This document shows positions 10,588-25,546 of a stretch of DNA of 64,000 nucleotides, piece after piece. This DNA is from Trametes villosa. Its lineage: Eukaryota > Basidiomycota > Agaricomycetes > Polyporales > Polyporaceae. Location of the stretch: positions 1,550,001 to 1,614,000 of the forward strand of contig PUDQ02000003.1 of the NCBI GenBank assembly GCA_002964805.2, read 5' to 3'. The position numbers and the translations under genes are program-made. The first letter of the stretch is position 1; each line of letters opens with the position of its first letter. The notes beneath the pieces were generated by a model. That model ran no database searches, was not told the DNA's origin, and worked only from the letters and a program-made list of their open reading frames with translations.

Positions 10588-12791
10588 CTACAATCTGGTG
10601 TCGACGCGGAACATGGTCGCAACATCCGGGCTCTCGTCCCATGCAAGAGGCTCGATGCCCAGCAAGCACGCCCCGTCGTCGTACTTAAAGGTGAGCCTCA
10701 CTACACGCATCCTCCCCCCCGCATCGAACCCACCCGTAATCAACGGCATAGCCTCGCTCACCGTGCCCCAAACACGGTCCCAGAAGCGAATTGGATCCAC
10801 CGTCGAGACACCAACTGGGAACGTGTGGACGACCTGCTGAAAGCGGACCTGGATCGCCGCTCCTTGTGTCGGGTCCGTGCGGTATACCGGCATGCACTGC
10901 ATCAGGAGTTCCGCCCCATCTTTCGTGACCACGAAAGAGTATGATTGTGGGCCAGCAGAGGTAGCGAGCACCTCAGATGCGGCGAACCCTTGCGCCCGCA
11001 GCGCCGTGTGGCACCACGGTGCGATTTGGATGGCGTGGGTAGGACTGCGGATGGGGTACGTGCCGGACGGCGTGAGCGCAGTGGCGGGTCCCCGCTTCAA
11101 CAGCTGGCGACGTGCTACTGCAGCCTTCTCTGCGAGCAGAGGCGGGTGCATGGAAATCTCCACCTCCACAAGGCGGATGCTGTCCCGGCGCGCTTCGATG
11201 TCGGCAGGGGTAAGCACCACTGTGCAAATGGCACTCCCTTCGGCCAAGGGGCTCTCAGGGTGAGGCAGGAAAGTCTGGAATCCCCGAGAGATGAGGTGTA
11301 CGGCAGCTTGCGAGTTGCCTTCGCGAGCATACTCCGGACCCTGGGGCGGGTCGGGGAACGAGCACACCACGGCGAGAAGGTGTCCATCGATATGATACTC
11401 CAGGTCTTCGCAGGCAAGCACTGCGAGGTACCATGACCGTGGCACTGGCAATTCGTCGGGGAACGGCATGTCATTGAAGACGTGTGCATCGACGGGCATC
11501 AACGGGAGGCGGGCGCGCAGGCCACGAGAGGATGAAGACCAGGCGGGACCCGCTACTGCGAGTCCGAGGCGCTTGCGGAACTCCTTCTGCCCAAGCGATA
11601 CCACGCCCGCACAGTGCATAAAGAGGCCGGGAGAGAGTGCGGGCATATCCTTCGCGTCCATATCCAACTGCGCGCCTGGGGTTCTCACCGGAATCACCCC
11701 AGGCCAGATCCCACTTCCGGGGGACGGACGCAGGTAATCTGGGCGGGGGATCTGCGGCCTTCCTTCCCGGTCGTACAGTACGAAGGCGCACCAGGCGAAG
11801 ATGGACTCGTCGTGGCCCTGCTTCAGGATCTCCTCCTGGAGCCGGATGAAGGCGTAGCGTCCCTCGCCGTACGCTGTGCGCATCCGCACCCCGAAGAGGC
11901 CTATCAGGCAGTAGGCTTCATCTTCCTCGCGCGCCGTCGCGCGCCGCGCCGCCCACGCCATACGTTGGGCCGCACTAGCAGTCTTGGGATCCCGGCAGTT
12001 CCAGAGGACGTCCCTGGGTATGCGTGTGATTTCTTCGAGGGTAAACCCTAGCGTACCCTTCGTGCCAATGACCTGCCATTCCTTTGAGACAAAGACGACG
12101 ACAGCGGGCGCGAGTAGCTCTTGGAGCGTCCACCCTCGGGTGAACCACCGGCTGAGGCGGAATGCGGAACCTTCGGCGACCGGATCCTCGTCCTGGCTGA
12201 CGTCGCTAAGGAATGCGAAGCACACCGCAGAGTGCTTGTACCAGAGGAACATCGAGTTGATTGCCTCCGAAAGCTCAGCACTGTTGGTCTTGTCGATGCA
12301 GCAGGCGTCGAACCATAGATATTTGTAGTCGTCCCGTCGGCAGAGTGCGCAAGCTTCTCGGAGTTTCTTGGAGAGTCTCACGTCGGAGAGGACAGAGTGG
12401 AAGATCGAGAGTTCCTTAGATGCCGTCGCAGCGAAGAGCCGCTGCATCCACTCGAGGAGGCGATGTAAAAATCGTTTTCGGATCCTGTGCGAGGCTGAAT
12501 ACCCCGCGCTTGTCGCAACTTCTTTCGCGATGCAGAGGCGCAGGAGGTATCTGTGGGAGTGTAGATATGATTAGATAGTCAGAACCACTGCTCCCGTCGG
12601 ACGACGCACCGCATTGCGAAGAAGAGCGTCGTAGCAGTGCTTCTTCTCCAGAAGGTGGCACGTATGTCGCGCACCTCTTGATAGGATTGCTCTCCCTCAG
12701 GGTCCCAAGTATGGCTTAGGATGGCATACGAGACCTGGTGATGGTCCGCGACGACTAAGAATTCGCCAGTATGTGTGTCAATCAGCCTCAT
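10588..12791 (-). CDS. HET-domain protein HET2 (subtype I)
   Basis: Exons complement(12610-12791) and complement(10588-12550), with a 59-bp intron, give 714 residues. YAILSHTW lies at residues 22-29, followed by WFDACCIDKTNS, GWTLQELLAPAVVVF, AYCLIGLFGVRM and an AYGEGRYAFIRLQEEIL block. The tail carries the shared subtype I pattern WYLAVLACED...GHLLAVVCS and ends near CLLGIEPL. First of three minus-strand tandem copies (HET2-HET4). The first exon is exactly 182 nt, as in HET1, HET3 and HET4, which supports both start and splice. The HET family acts in incompatibility and cell death in ascomycetes; the trigger for this protein is unknown. Confidence 0.9.
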
Positions 12792-13369
12792 TCTATGGCC
12801 CCTGAGAATTGAGGTTCCAATAAGTATTGTTAGCGCAAGGTGTCGATGTCATGAGGGATAGAAGACGTACTACGGTTGACAGTATAACCAGACGAAGGCC
12901 GACTTCTGGCTTACGATCAGGCCTAGGGTAGCAATAAAAACCTGCCAACGAAAGCAAAAGATCGATTGAAGGAATACGATATCGCATCCAGCGGGGGTAA
13001 CAACATTCACACGAAGACACGTTGTGAATTGTCTCTGCGTGGCATGTCGTCGGAGTCAGGTGGCCTGTTGACTCCCGAGGTCTGAGGGCCAAAGCGAGTG
13101 TCACGGATCCTAGGAATATCGGCGGGACCAAATTTGAGCTAGATACTGAGAGGAACATATCGAAGAGCAATCGAGCGTACGACGGTGCCAGAGGATCGAG
13201 GTTACAGCGCGGATCCGAGTGACGGTTCGAGTACAAGTGTCTGGCGCCCAAGTGCCCCGATGCACAAGCTGGCGAATGAGGTACTTACATTCGGAGAAAA
13301 CGGCGGGAGCAACTTCATCAACAGCCTCGTCCAAAACGTAGTCGTGGAAGCGGGATTAAAGTTCGCACC
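12792..13369. other. Intergenic, HET2 promoter side
   Basis: A 578-bp tract upstream of HET2 and downstream of HET3. Short random frames only; no RNA gene or repeat was recognised. Confidence 0.6.
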
Positions 13370-15784
13370 CTAGCTGGACAAACTCGACAGAAGAGCCCTT
13401 GTGACGGCGCGCATCGCCCTCCTCACTTCCTCCTCGACATCCCCATCCAATCCCGCAAAATCCAAGTCCTCTTCCCGGTCCTCACCGCTTGCAAGTGTCG
13501 AGTCTAACGTGGAGGCTTCTCCATCTCCATCTGCACCGCTATCCTGGGGTGGCATGGCCAGCGCTCCTATTTGGAGACCATACCTGAATATCTCCTTCAG
13601 CGACTGTCTCTCCTCAACGTCCGAGCCCATAATCTCGATACCGAGCAGGTATTCGTCCAGCGCGTGGTAGGTCAACGTGAGCCGCACCCCGCGGACGTCG
13701 CATCGGGAATCTGTGCAGTTGATCACGGCCGGGCCAGCTTCGGCAACCAACCGCCATTCCTGCCAGATGAGTATCGGTCCCTGCACGCCCTCCAAGTCAT
13801 CCGCACATGAGAAGAGGGGGAGCCGCACCCACACCGCCGCACCCTGCGGCCCAAATGTGGGGCGCGGCAGGTAGTTCAGGTCGATCGTAACGCCGTCCCT
13901 GGTGAGTGCGAGCGCACAGCCGCGCTGCCCTTTGGGTCCGTACGGACGGTCAAACGGCGACGTCGTGACGGTGTATTGCCGGACTGCGAGGAATGCCAGG
14001 GACCATTGCGCGAGCTCCACGGACGCGGCGACTAGGGTAGCACCTCCATCAGGGTATCTGAGCGTCGACGATACCCGTTGGTAGCGATGGGTAGCGGAAA
14101 GGATGGACTGCTGCGGGCGCATGGGGATAAAGACATCCATGATGCGGATCGACGACCGCACCGTATTAAGATCGTCTGTAGAGAGAACGACGCAGCGGAA
14201 AGCGGTCATCGGGATGGCGACGGAGGCATATTCGGAGCGCGCGCCGACGTGCGAGCCGCCGAACAAGATGGGCACGGCATCCTCGTACCGCTCCTCATAG
14301 TCGCCCTCTGACTCCTCTTCGTCGTCTCCTCTACGCACGGGAAGGCTGCAAATCATACCCAGCAGGTTTGTTCCCCGGTAGCCACGCGTCTTGTCTTGGC
14401 AGGCCAGAATCGCGATGTACCACTGGCATGGACGTTCGGCCTCCGCGGGTTCGGCATCGACAGGCTCGGACTCAACGTCGATCGGGAACATCGGAAGCTG
14501 CGTGCGCATACCGAAGGACGTCGGCGTGTAAGTCGGTATGGGAAGTGACATGCCTAGGAACTCCTCGAAGACCTGGGGGTGCACCCCAGCGGTGCCCCAG
14601 CAGTGACCGAAGTCGCCAGGACAGGTCGCGAATACATGCTTCGCGTCGGCCATGTAGGGTGGTGCGCCGTCTCGGGTAGCCGAGATACTCCCCGTGTAGA
14701 TCGCTTTCTGCGGCGACCTGCGGAGATGCTGTAGACGGGGTGCCGTTGCGTCCCCCGCGGGACCGATGAATTGGTTGCGGCACCAACCGAAGAGACTCTG
14801 GTCGTATACCGAGTCCCGTAGGATATGTTCCTGGAGGCGTATGAACGCGTAGCGCCCCTCGCCATAGAGGATAGGCATGTTGATCCCGAAAAGCCCCATC
14901 AGGCAGTACGCCTCGTCCTCGTCATACGTCGTGGTGCGCGAGGCAGCCCAGCAGAAGCGCTGTGCGACGCCTGCTATGATGAGGGGGAGCTCGTGAGTCA
15001 GGAAGTGCCACGGTATTGTGGTGATCTGGAAGATCGTCATTCCGAGCGTCGCCTTGGTTCCGATGGGACTCCATTGCCTGGACAAGAAGACAACCACGGG
15101 AGGGGCGATGAGCTCCTGGAGCGTCCACCCTCGCGTGAACCACCGGCTGCTTCGGAATGTGGAGTCTTCCTCCTCGGGATCCTCCCCGTCGTCGACGTCG
15201 CATAGATAGGCGAAGCAAATCGCGGCATGCTGGTACCAATCGTACATGGAGTTGAGGGCCTCCGAAAGCTCCGCGCTGCTAGATTTGTCGATGCAGCACG
15301 CGTCGATCCAGAGGTACTGGTAACCGGACGTGCGTGCAACGGCACAGGAATTGCGGATTTTGGCAGATATTCGCGGATCAGAAAGGATAGATGGGCTCCT
15401 GAAGGCGATTTTCCTGACGATGGTGAGCAATCGTCCAATCCACGAGAGCAGCTGGGAGACGAGACGCCGTCGCGCATGTGTCCACCTTCCACACGTCTCG
15501 CGATTACCGGTGGCTTGTGGGGATGTTATGCGACGTAACAGATGTCTGTGCCCACGGTGAGTATAGATGGTTTGGTATACCCAGAAGACGAGAAAAGCCT
15601 ACCCCAGCCAGAAAAGCAGGGTTTTCAACGGGCCTCCTTTCCACGCGGAAGCTTGTATATTGCACACATCCTGGAACGATTGTTCCCCTCCAGAGTCCCA
15701 TGTGTGGCTCAAGATGGCGTATGGGACGTCAAACGGCGTCAAGACAAACCGGTATTGCCCTGTTTCTGTGTCAAGAAGTCGCAT
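13370..15784 (-). CDS. HET-domain protein HET3 (subtype I, acidic tail)
   Basis: Exons complement(15603-15784) and complement(13370-15545) give 785 residues, the longest HET here. YAILSHTW is at residues 22-29; LWIDACCIDKSSSAELSEAL, GWTLQELIAPPVVVFLSRQW and LMGLFGINMPILYGEGRYAF follow. The subtype I tail runs to YLLGIEIMG. An extra 60 or so residues follow, rich in Asp, Glu and Ser (DREEDLDFAGLDGDVEEEV), not seen in its neighbours. The intron acceptor was chosen so that GHLLRR aligns with RYLLEL/RYLLQL of HET1 and HET4; the next AG downstream gives an in-frame stop. What the acidic tail does is unknown. Confidence 0.88.
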
Positions 15785-16194
15785 TGGATATGTACCCCGA
15801 GACGGCAAGTGTTATGCGATGCTTCGACACGAGCAATCTTGAGAACAAGTGTGGATCTACCACCGCAGATCGTGGAAAGGATATGGTCTATCGGAGGGAT
15901 GATGATGGGAGAGAAGAAGCAGTCGGTGGTTGGCTAGCGCTCGCTGGACGCCGCGAGCCTCTGCAGAGCCCGATGTATACGTACCACCTCTCGCACGTTA
16001 CAGTGATGGAAACATATTATTTCTCGTTGCAGCGTTCGTAACCCAGCTAGGCCCTTATCTAGCTATTTCAGGCCTCGTCGAATCCGTACTAAGTAAAGTG
16101 ACTACAGTGAAACGCGTTGAACTACCGTGAGTCGTAACCTCCCCCGCCGGAATGCTACCCTCCGAGTCGGAAACGCACACCCGCGGAGCCGCTT
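15785..16194. other. Intergenic, HET3 to HET4
   Basis: A 410-bp tract holding the HET3 promoter side and the HET4 3' end. Nothing further was recognised. Confidence 0.6.
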
Positions 16195-18359
16195 TCATAA
16201 ATCGGTTCTCGAAGGCGAGTAGACTGGTTCAATGCCGAGAAGATAGGTATCGGGGGAGTGATGCCGAAGGGACAAATGAACTTTGCGCAAGGGTGCCGTC
16301 CTCAGGCCTGTGCGCACCGGCACGACCTTCGGGGCTCCTTCGCCAACTGCAACCCACTCGCCTGAGTTTTCGTCCAGCTGTTGTACGTCCTCGATATTCT
16401 CGACGCGCACAATGCGCACCTGTGCCACCGCCGCACCGTGCACCTCTATACGTACGTTCGGGCGACACTCAACGACAATCCCTGCGCCAGCCTCGGTTGT
16501 GATGGCGAACCTGCCCGTTGGTGTAGTAGTGGGCACGTCCGAGATCGAGAAGCCCTGCGTTCGCAGGAGCGACCTGCACCAAGCAGCAAGCCGTATTGCT
16601 GCGGCAATTTCGCAGACAGGTTCCTTGTCTCCACGCACACCGAGCGCAGGAGCTTCCGACTGGCGCGACCGGAGCGCTCGTCCAAGCTTGAACGACGCCG
16701 CCATGGTCTCCCGCGAGGGGCGCATAGGAATGAACACCTCCTCCACACGGATAGTGTGCCGGAGGCCCGCGATGTCGGTCAGTGATAGCATGACGGTGCG
16801 GAGCCTGTTACGCTGTCCTCCAGGGGCGTCTGTGTCATAGATCCCCCCAGCGAGGATGGGGATGCGGTTCTGATTGCGTTCGCAGGTCGCTTTGATGCCC
16901 CCGCGCTCGGGTGGCAGAGGCAACGAGCAAATGAACGCGAGCAGGTGGCCGTCGGATCCAGGGATCGTGGCTGCGCACGCGAGCACAGCGAGGAACCATT
17001 CGCGCTTGCCGACGAGGGCGACGTCTGCTTGGGCGGCGTCAGGGAGCATCTGGCCATCAAATGGAATCAGCGGGAGGTGGACCGACACCCCGAAGGGAGT
17101 AGGGGAGTACGTCGGGGACGGAACTGGCATCCCAAGGCGGTCCTGCAGTTGGCGAGGGGTGAGCGTGATGATGTTGGCACAGGCGGAGAAGTCAGCCGGA
17201 GAGATGGCGGTGACGGCCTCGGCGTCGATGATCCCCATGGAGCCGGGATTCTGGACGACGAGAGGGCCGACATGGATCCCGCCATTCGGCGACGGACGCA
17301 AATGCTGGAAACGGGGTACCTGGCTGTCGCCTTTCTCATTGGCACGGTCGAAGCGGCTCCACGCGAAAAGGCTCTGGTCGTACTCCTGCTTGAGGATCTC
17401 CTCCTGCAGGCGGATGAACGCATAGCGTCCCTCCCCGTAGAGCGCGGGCATGTTCACGCCGAAGATGCCCATGAGCGAGTACGCCTCGTCTTCCTCACGC
17501 GTCGTCACGCGTTGCGAGGCCCACGACATGCGCTGCGCGACGCTAGCGTCCTTGACGTCCTGCACGTGGTTGAAAACCGCAGCGGGTATGCGGGTGATCT
17601 CGGCGAGGGTAGTCGCAAGTGTGCTTTTCGTGCCGATGGGCTCCCAGTCGCCGGAGAGGAAGACGACGACGTGGGGCGCGATGAGCTCCTGCAGCGTCCA
17701 CCCGCGGGTGAACCACCTGCTCCGGCGAAACTCCGAGCCTGGGGCGGCGAGCGCGTCTTGGGGGCTCACGTCCGGGAGGATGACGAAGCAGACGGCGGCG
17801 TGCTTGTACCAGACGTACATGGAGTTGATCGCCTCCGAGAGCTCGGAGCTGCTCGTCTTGTCGATGCAGCACGAATCGATCCAGACCCATCTGTACCCGG
17901 CCTCGCGCGCTACAATGCATGTCCTGCGGATCTTCTCGGCGAGTCGCGGGTCTGAGAGGATGGACTTGGACGGGGGTTCGTCTGGCTGTAGCTTGTTGAC
18001 TAGGGCTAGTAGCCGTTTCGTCCATGTTAACAGCCGATAGATGAACATCATCTTGAGCTTCTCCATTCTGGACTGATCAGCGACGCTCACTGCGGTGTAT
18101 TTCGCCACCGCAAGCTGTAAGAGGTACCTGCACATCGATCAGCCGCAGAGTGTGCACGTCAAGGCCAAACCATGCACCTGAACCAACGCAGAACAGTCTT
18201 TCTAGTTTCTCCCTTCCATACGGAAGTCTGTATCTCACAGACATCTTGGAACGTCTGTTCGCCTTGTGGGTCCCAGGTGTGGCTTAGGATGGCATATGGC
18301 ACCTGGAACTCGTTCGAAACGACGTGAAATTGCCCGGTCTCTGTATCGATTAGGCGCAT
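16195..18359 (-). CDS. HET-domain protein HET4 (subtype I)
   Basis: Exons complement(18178-18359) and complement(16195-18127), with a 50-bp intron, give 704 residues. YAILSHTW is at 22-29, then WVWIDSCCIDKTSSSELSEA, GWTLQELIAPHVVVF and LMGIFGVNMPALYGEGRYAF. The tail has the subtype I block FGVSVHLPLIPFDG, a WFLAVLAC...GHLLAFICSLP segment and ends near YLLGIEPVY. Last of the minus-strand tandem trio and, by eye, very close to HET1 in the HET core (for example CCIDKTSSSELSEAINSMY is identical). Function is inferred from the family only. Confidence 0.9.
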
Positions 18360-18955
18360 GACTGGCCTCGTAGCCTAGAAATAATACTTAGGGATACACA
18401 AAAGCAGATGGCAATGGCACACGTACCAGCAATGCGACGAGCGTGCCGTGGGTCGTCCCGCCGATATATGGAGCAGATACAGGAGATGAGATCGATGCGA
18501 AGACACGATGCACATGTGAATAAGGAGCTTCCCACGAAACATGGCAATGCTGCCGCGTGCCTAACATGCTGTTGGTGCGACCGACGCTGCGCCATGACAA
18601 GGTCATAGCTGGGGTGGGGCGGGGGCAAAAGCACAACGGGCTGCAGCGGCTGTAGAGAAAGTGCCGAGGAGACCGAACGGCTGATAACGACGAAGCCAGA
18701 CCTATGATAGAGACGGCTAATTCCTAGCAATGTTACAAGGGTATGTTACCGGTTGTGAGGACGAGGAGAGCGAGATATTCGTGCATAATGAGATCGGGAT
18801 GAGGGCCTAGTCAGAGAGAGGAAATAGAGATAGGAAGGAAAATCGAAAGCGGAGTAGATAAATCAAGGGCGATTGAACCTGTAGACCAAACACCGGAGGA
18901 CATCGTTCATCCCGTCATGTCGTAAGCAGTTACTTTGGTGGAGGTGTCGGCGGCC
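18360..18955. other. Intergenic upstream of HET4
   Basis: A 596-bp tract. The right half is purine-rich on the plus strand (18750-18900). No gene or structured RNA was seen. Confidence 0.6.
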
Positions 18956-19766
18956 CTAAACATACTCGTTGAGCGCATGTGGGCGGGAGGTGGCGGGTGA
19001 CTCACCGAAGAGACCGGAGCGCGACGACATGCCACCGTGATCCGAGGGAAGTGGCGCGGAGGGAGAGCCTGCGATGGGTGCGGGAGACAGCAAGGGGTTC
19101 GCTACGACGTCCTGAATGTTAACCGCCAGCCATTTAGAGCAAACGACCTGATACATACGCTTCCATTGCGCCCATGCAGGCAGATGCATAGGTTCTGGGG
19201 CAGCGATTGCGGCCGGCGGCGCAGGCGGGGCCTGGATAGCCTTGGCCTTGGCCTTCTGGCGGCGCTCCTCGCGCTTGTGCACCGTGCGCCATGCAGGACG
19301 TGCAGGGACATTGTCGTCCACAAATTCTGGTTCAATCATGGGGGCGGGGGAGGGCGGAGCAGGGGCCGCGTCGTGCTGTATAGACGGTGTCGATAGACTA
19401 TGTGGTAGAGAGACACGGCCGGACGCACCTTTGGAGCCCAGTCTGCGGTAAACTCACCCCCTGCGCCGTGCTTGGACTTCACCGCCATGAGTTCTGCAAT
19501 CTCGCTGGAGACAGCACGATGAGACGTTACGTCTTCAGGCCTTCTGCGGCGCAAAGTAAGGAATTGAACGCACTATTGCAGTTGCCGCCGCTCATCCCTG
19601 AGCTTGCCGACTTCGGCGAGCAGGATGCGGACCTCGCTTGCGAGGGCCTTGCTGAAGTCGTTCAGGTACCTGCGGAAGCAGACCGCGCTCGGTGATCGCC
19701 CGTCCGCCGCTGAGCCGTGCTAGATGCGTACTTTGGGGGTGCTCCGTAGTTTCCCTTCTGCGACAT
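18956..19766 (-). CDS. Conserved-looking coiled-coil protein, unknown function
   Basis: Four exons, complement of 19732-19766, 19574-19669, 19429-19504 and 18956-19375, give 208 residues starting MSQKGNYGAPPKYLNDFSK. I do not recognise the family. Residues about 13-57 form a charged heptad-like helix (ALASEVRILLAEVGKLRDER) suited to a coiled coil. A proline/alanine-rich middle, a basic KREERRQKAKAKA stretch and a WAQWKRMYQVVCSKWLAVN segment follow. There is no signal peptide or membrane segment. The first exon is 35 nt. All three introns keep frame with consensus borders, and a TATA box sits 115 bp upstream, which argues for a real gene. Confidence 0.75.
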
Positions 19767-20349
19767 CGTCGATCGTCAAATACAGTCAGTCGTGGTTCGT
19801 TGGTGCGTGTGTTCGAGCAGGTATTAGAGCTGGGTGCGCAGGGCGATAGTGTTCGGTGAAGGCGGAAGGCAAGCTGCAGGTTTTATAGTCGGCGCCTATC
19901 TCCTCCACGGCCGAACACGACGGACGCCACGAGGCCTGCAGCGCCCATATACATGTTCTCGGTCTTTCACATGGGTTTCATGAAGCTCCCATGGCGCATA
20001 ATACGAGGCGGAACGGAGATAAATAGTGGCAGGGGTACTCGACGTCGCAGGCTACGAGTACAGGTATAAACATACCGAGAGAATAGCTACATACGGACAG
20101 TAGGGTAGGGAGTCGGGGGAAGTCGTGAAATGGGCGAAGCCCGTCGGGCGTGTGCACAAACGGTGGAGGAGAATATCCGGGCGGAGATGGGGGCGGCAGC
20201 AATGCGAGCAATGTCCACGCCGTCTACTAAGCTACGAGAGAAAGCGCGTTCAGATGCCGAGAAAGGTCGAGATGTACGCCGTGAACCGAGCGAAGGGGGC
20301 CTTCTTCGTCTTCTTTTTCTTCGGCTGCAGAGGGAGAGGGAACTGTTGT
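19767..20349. other. Intergenic between coiled-coil gene and GH1
   Basis: A 583-bp tract with the TATA box noted at 19881 and the GH1 3' end. Nothing else was recognised. Confidence 0.6.
19881..19887 (-). promoter_or_regulatory. TATA box of the coiled-coil gene
   Basis: TATAAAA on the minus strand, 115 bp upstream of the ATG at 19766. Confidence 0.5.
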
Positions 20350-23273
<2,924 letters not shown>

Positions 23274-24128
23274 GGTGGCTGGAGGGTGTACGGGAAAGAC
23301 GGAGGAGGGCTGCGAACATGTTTGCTCTTAAAGTACGGCGAGGAACCAGTCCCGATATCATCTCAGAGGGCTTGGAACGGCACATCCGACAACGGAGGGC
23401 CGAGGAAAGTCCGGGAGGGGAAACTCGGTCCTGTCGCAGCACAGGCGCGGCGAGTGCGACGCCCTTCTCCCCCTCGGGCGTGGAAAAGCGGACTGTGTTG
23501 GAGCTTCCCCGTGCAGGAAAATTCCTGGGGAACATGGCAGGCCCCCTCCGTCGGTTCTCTAGCCGCCTGCGCATGCATTCCGTGCATCAGCACAGGCGGC
23601 AATCGACCTGAGATGCACGTCGGAGAGCATAGAAATTGACTTTTTGAAATCCCTGGATACTCCGGGACAGCTCCGGGCGTTCGTCATCGCCCAGGCTTGC
23701 ACCGTCGAGCCGTCGAGATGCGGTGCCACATAATGCGCCTGAGAACAGGAGGAAAGGAGGCTGACCTCGGGTAACTGAACGAGGCGGTTCAGGTGCGAAG
23801 TCCGGCTCTCAGGCGCTCGTTTCCCCGCAAACCCGGCGCGCACGCAAAAACGTTTCGTAATATGACCATAAACCGGCGCAACTAAGTAGTGCTGCAAAAC
23901 TATTAGCCTCTCATGACGCTATCGGATGAAAGGTGCGACGAGCACCTGTTGATCGTTATATGGGACGCCGGGGGCCGGAGAAATATCGGCACCCGCGGTT
24001 ACGGGAGCCCGATAGGGGGTCCCCTCTATTTCTCGTGCTTCGAAATAGTTCTGTTTGAGCGGTATTCAACGCCTCTCGAACGACCCAGCTTACCTGCAGC
24101 CCGTCTATACAGCGGATCCATCGACACA
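23274..24128. promoter_or_regulatory. Divergent intergenic region, GH1 and oxidoreductase
   Basis: An 855-bp tract between the start of the GH1 gene (minus) and the MocA-type oxidoreductase (plus), so it must hold both promoters. No clear TATA box or repeat stands out. Open frames here are short or overlap on both strands and are not called. Confidence 0.5.
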
Positions 24129-25546
24129 ATGCCCGCCAAAGGCCTCGCGATTCTGGGCTCCGGCATATTCGCTACAGAGGGTAAGCTCTCGCCCCCTTAC
24201 AATCGATATACCTCCGGAGATTCACCTTCATACTTGTGCGCCTCTGCGCGTACTCCATCGCACGCGGATCAGCCCATCTGCCCGCGATCGCGACCCTCGG
24301 GGACGCCGTTGAGCTCAAGGCCGTCTACTCGCGCTCAAACAAGAGCGCATCAGCGTTCGCGCACGACGCACAGAAGGCGCTCAAGCTCACCCATGCGCCC
24401 GACGTCTACCACGACGAGGACCCCTCGGTCTCGCTCGACGCCCTGCTCGCCAGGTCCGACATCGTCGCCGTCATCGTCGTGCTCCCCATCACCGTGCAGC
24501 CGAAGGTCATCCTGCAGGCTCTTGCCGCCGGCAAGCACGTCCTGAGCGAGAAGCCCGTCGCGCCCGACGTCACCCAGGGCCGTGCCCTGATCAAGGAGTA
24601 CGAGGCCAAGTACAAGCCTCACGGGCTCGTCTGGCGCGTCGCGGAGAACTTCGAGGCCGAGCCCGGGTACCGCGCGGCGCGACGCGCGATTGAGGACGGG
24701 AAGATCGGGAAGGTCGCCTTCTACAACGCCCGCGTCGTTAACTACATCGACGAGAACTCGAAGTGGTACAAGACGCCGTGGCGCACCGTTCCGGACGTAA
24801 GCCGACTGCATTGCACGCGCGCGGATGTGAATGAGAACTCACGATGTGTGTCCCGTAGTATCAGGGCGGTTTCCTGGTGCGTCGTCGGTCCCCCTGACGT
24901 GATCGAGTTCGCGCAGCGTTCCTGACCGGCCTTCCCCGACGTCCCTTGCTCGCTTGGCGGACCTGCAGCTCGATGGTGGCGTTGTAAGTGGTGGTCACTT
25001 GTCCTGCAACGCCGTTCGCCGTATGCTAATGCTCGTATTCGCGGAAAGCACACTATCGCAGCACTACGCGTGATCCTCCCGAGCCCGCTGCAAACCGTAT
25101 CCGCGTTCGCTTCGCTCGCGAAGTCCATCCTCCCGCCGCACGACACGATCAACGCGATACTCAAGACTGCCGACGGCGCGCACGGGCTCGTCGAGCTCAC
25201 CTGGGGCGCACCCACGGTAACGCGCGCGAGCCAGGCGGGCAACAACATCACCGTGACCGGAACCGAGGGCTGGCTCGAGATCACGCGTGCCAATGGCACC
25301 ATGCGCATCGCTGTGCACACGATCACGCGCGACAAGGACGGCAAGTCCAGTGGGGAGGCGGAGGAGGTCATCGAGGAGAAGGAGGTCGGCATCGAGCGCG
25401 AGATCGAGGGCTTCCTGCACGCGGTTGACGGCACGGACGACGGCGTGGACGCGCCGCGGAGCGCGCTCGTCGACGTCGCGTTCATCCAGGCCGCGCTGAA
25501 CAGCAACGGCGCGCCCGTCGACCTGGTGGAGCTCGCGAAGGTGTAG
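24129..25546 (+). CDS. GFO/IDH/MocA-family NAD(P)-dependent oxidoreductase
   Basis: Five exons: 24129-24180, 24273-24796, 24859-24876, 24969-24983 and 25049-25546, giving 368 residues. The N-terminus has the Rossmann turn LGSGIFATE. LSEKPVAPD, the family's Glu-Lys-Pro motif, lies at about residue 110, and YQGGFLLDGGVHTIAALR is rebuilt across the small exons, bringing in the conserved GG-H. The rest is the beta-sheet C-terminal domain (LVELTWGAP, TGTEGWLEI). Such enzymes oxidise or reduce sugars, inositols or dihydrodiols; the substrate cannot be told. No signal peptide. Two neighbouring exons are only 18 and 15 nt, so gene predictors may misread this locus. Confidence 0.87.
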
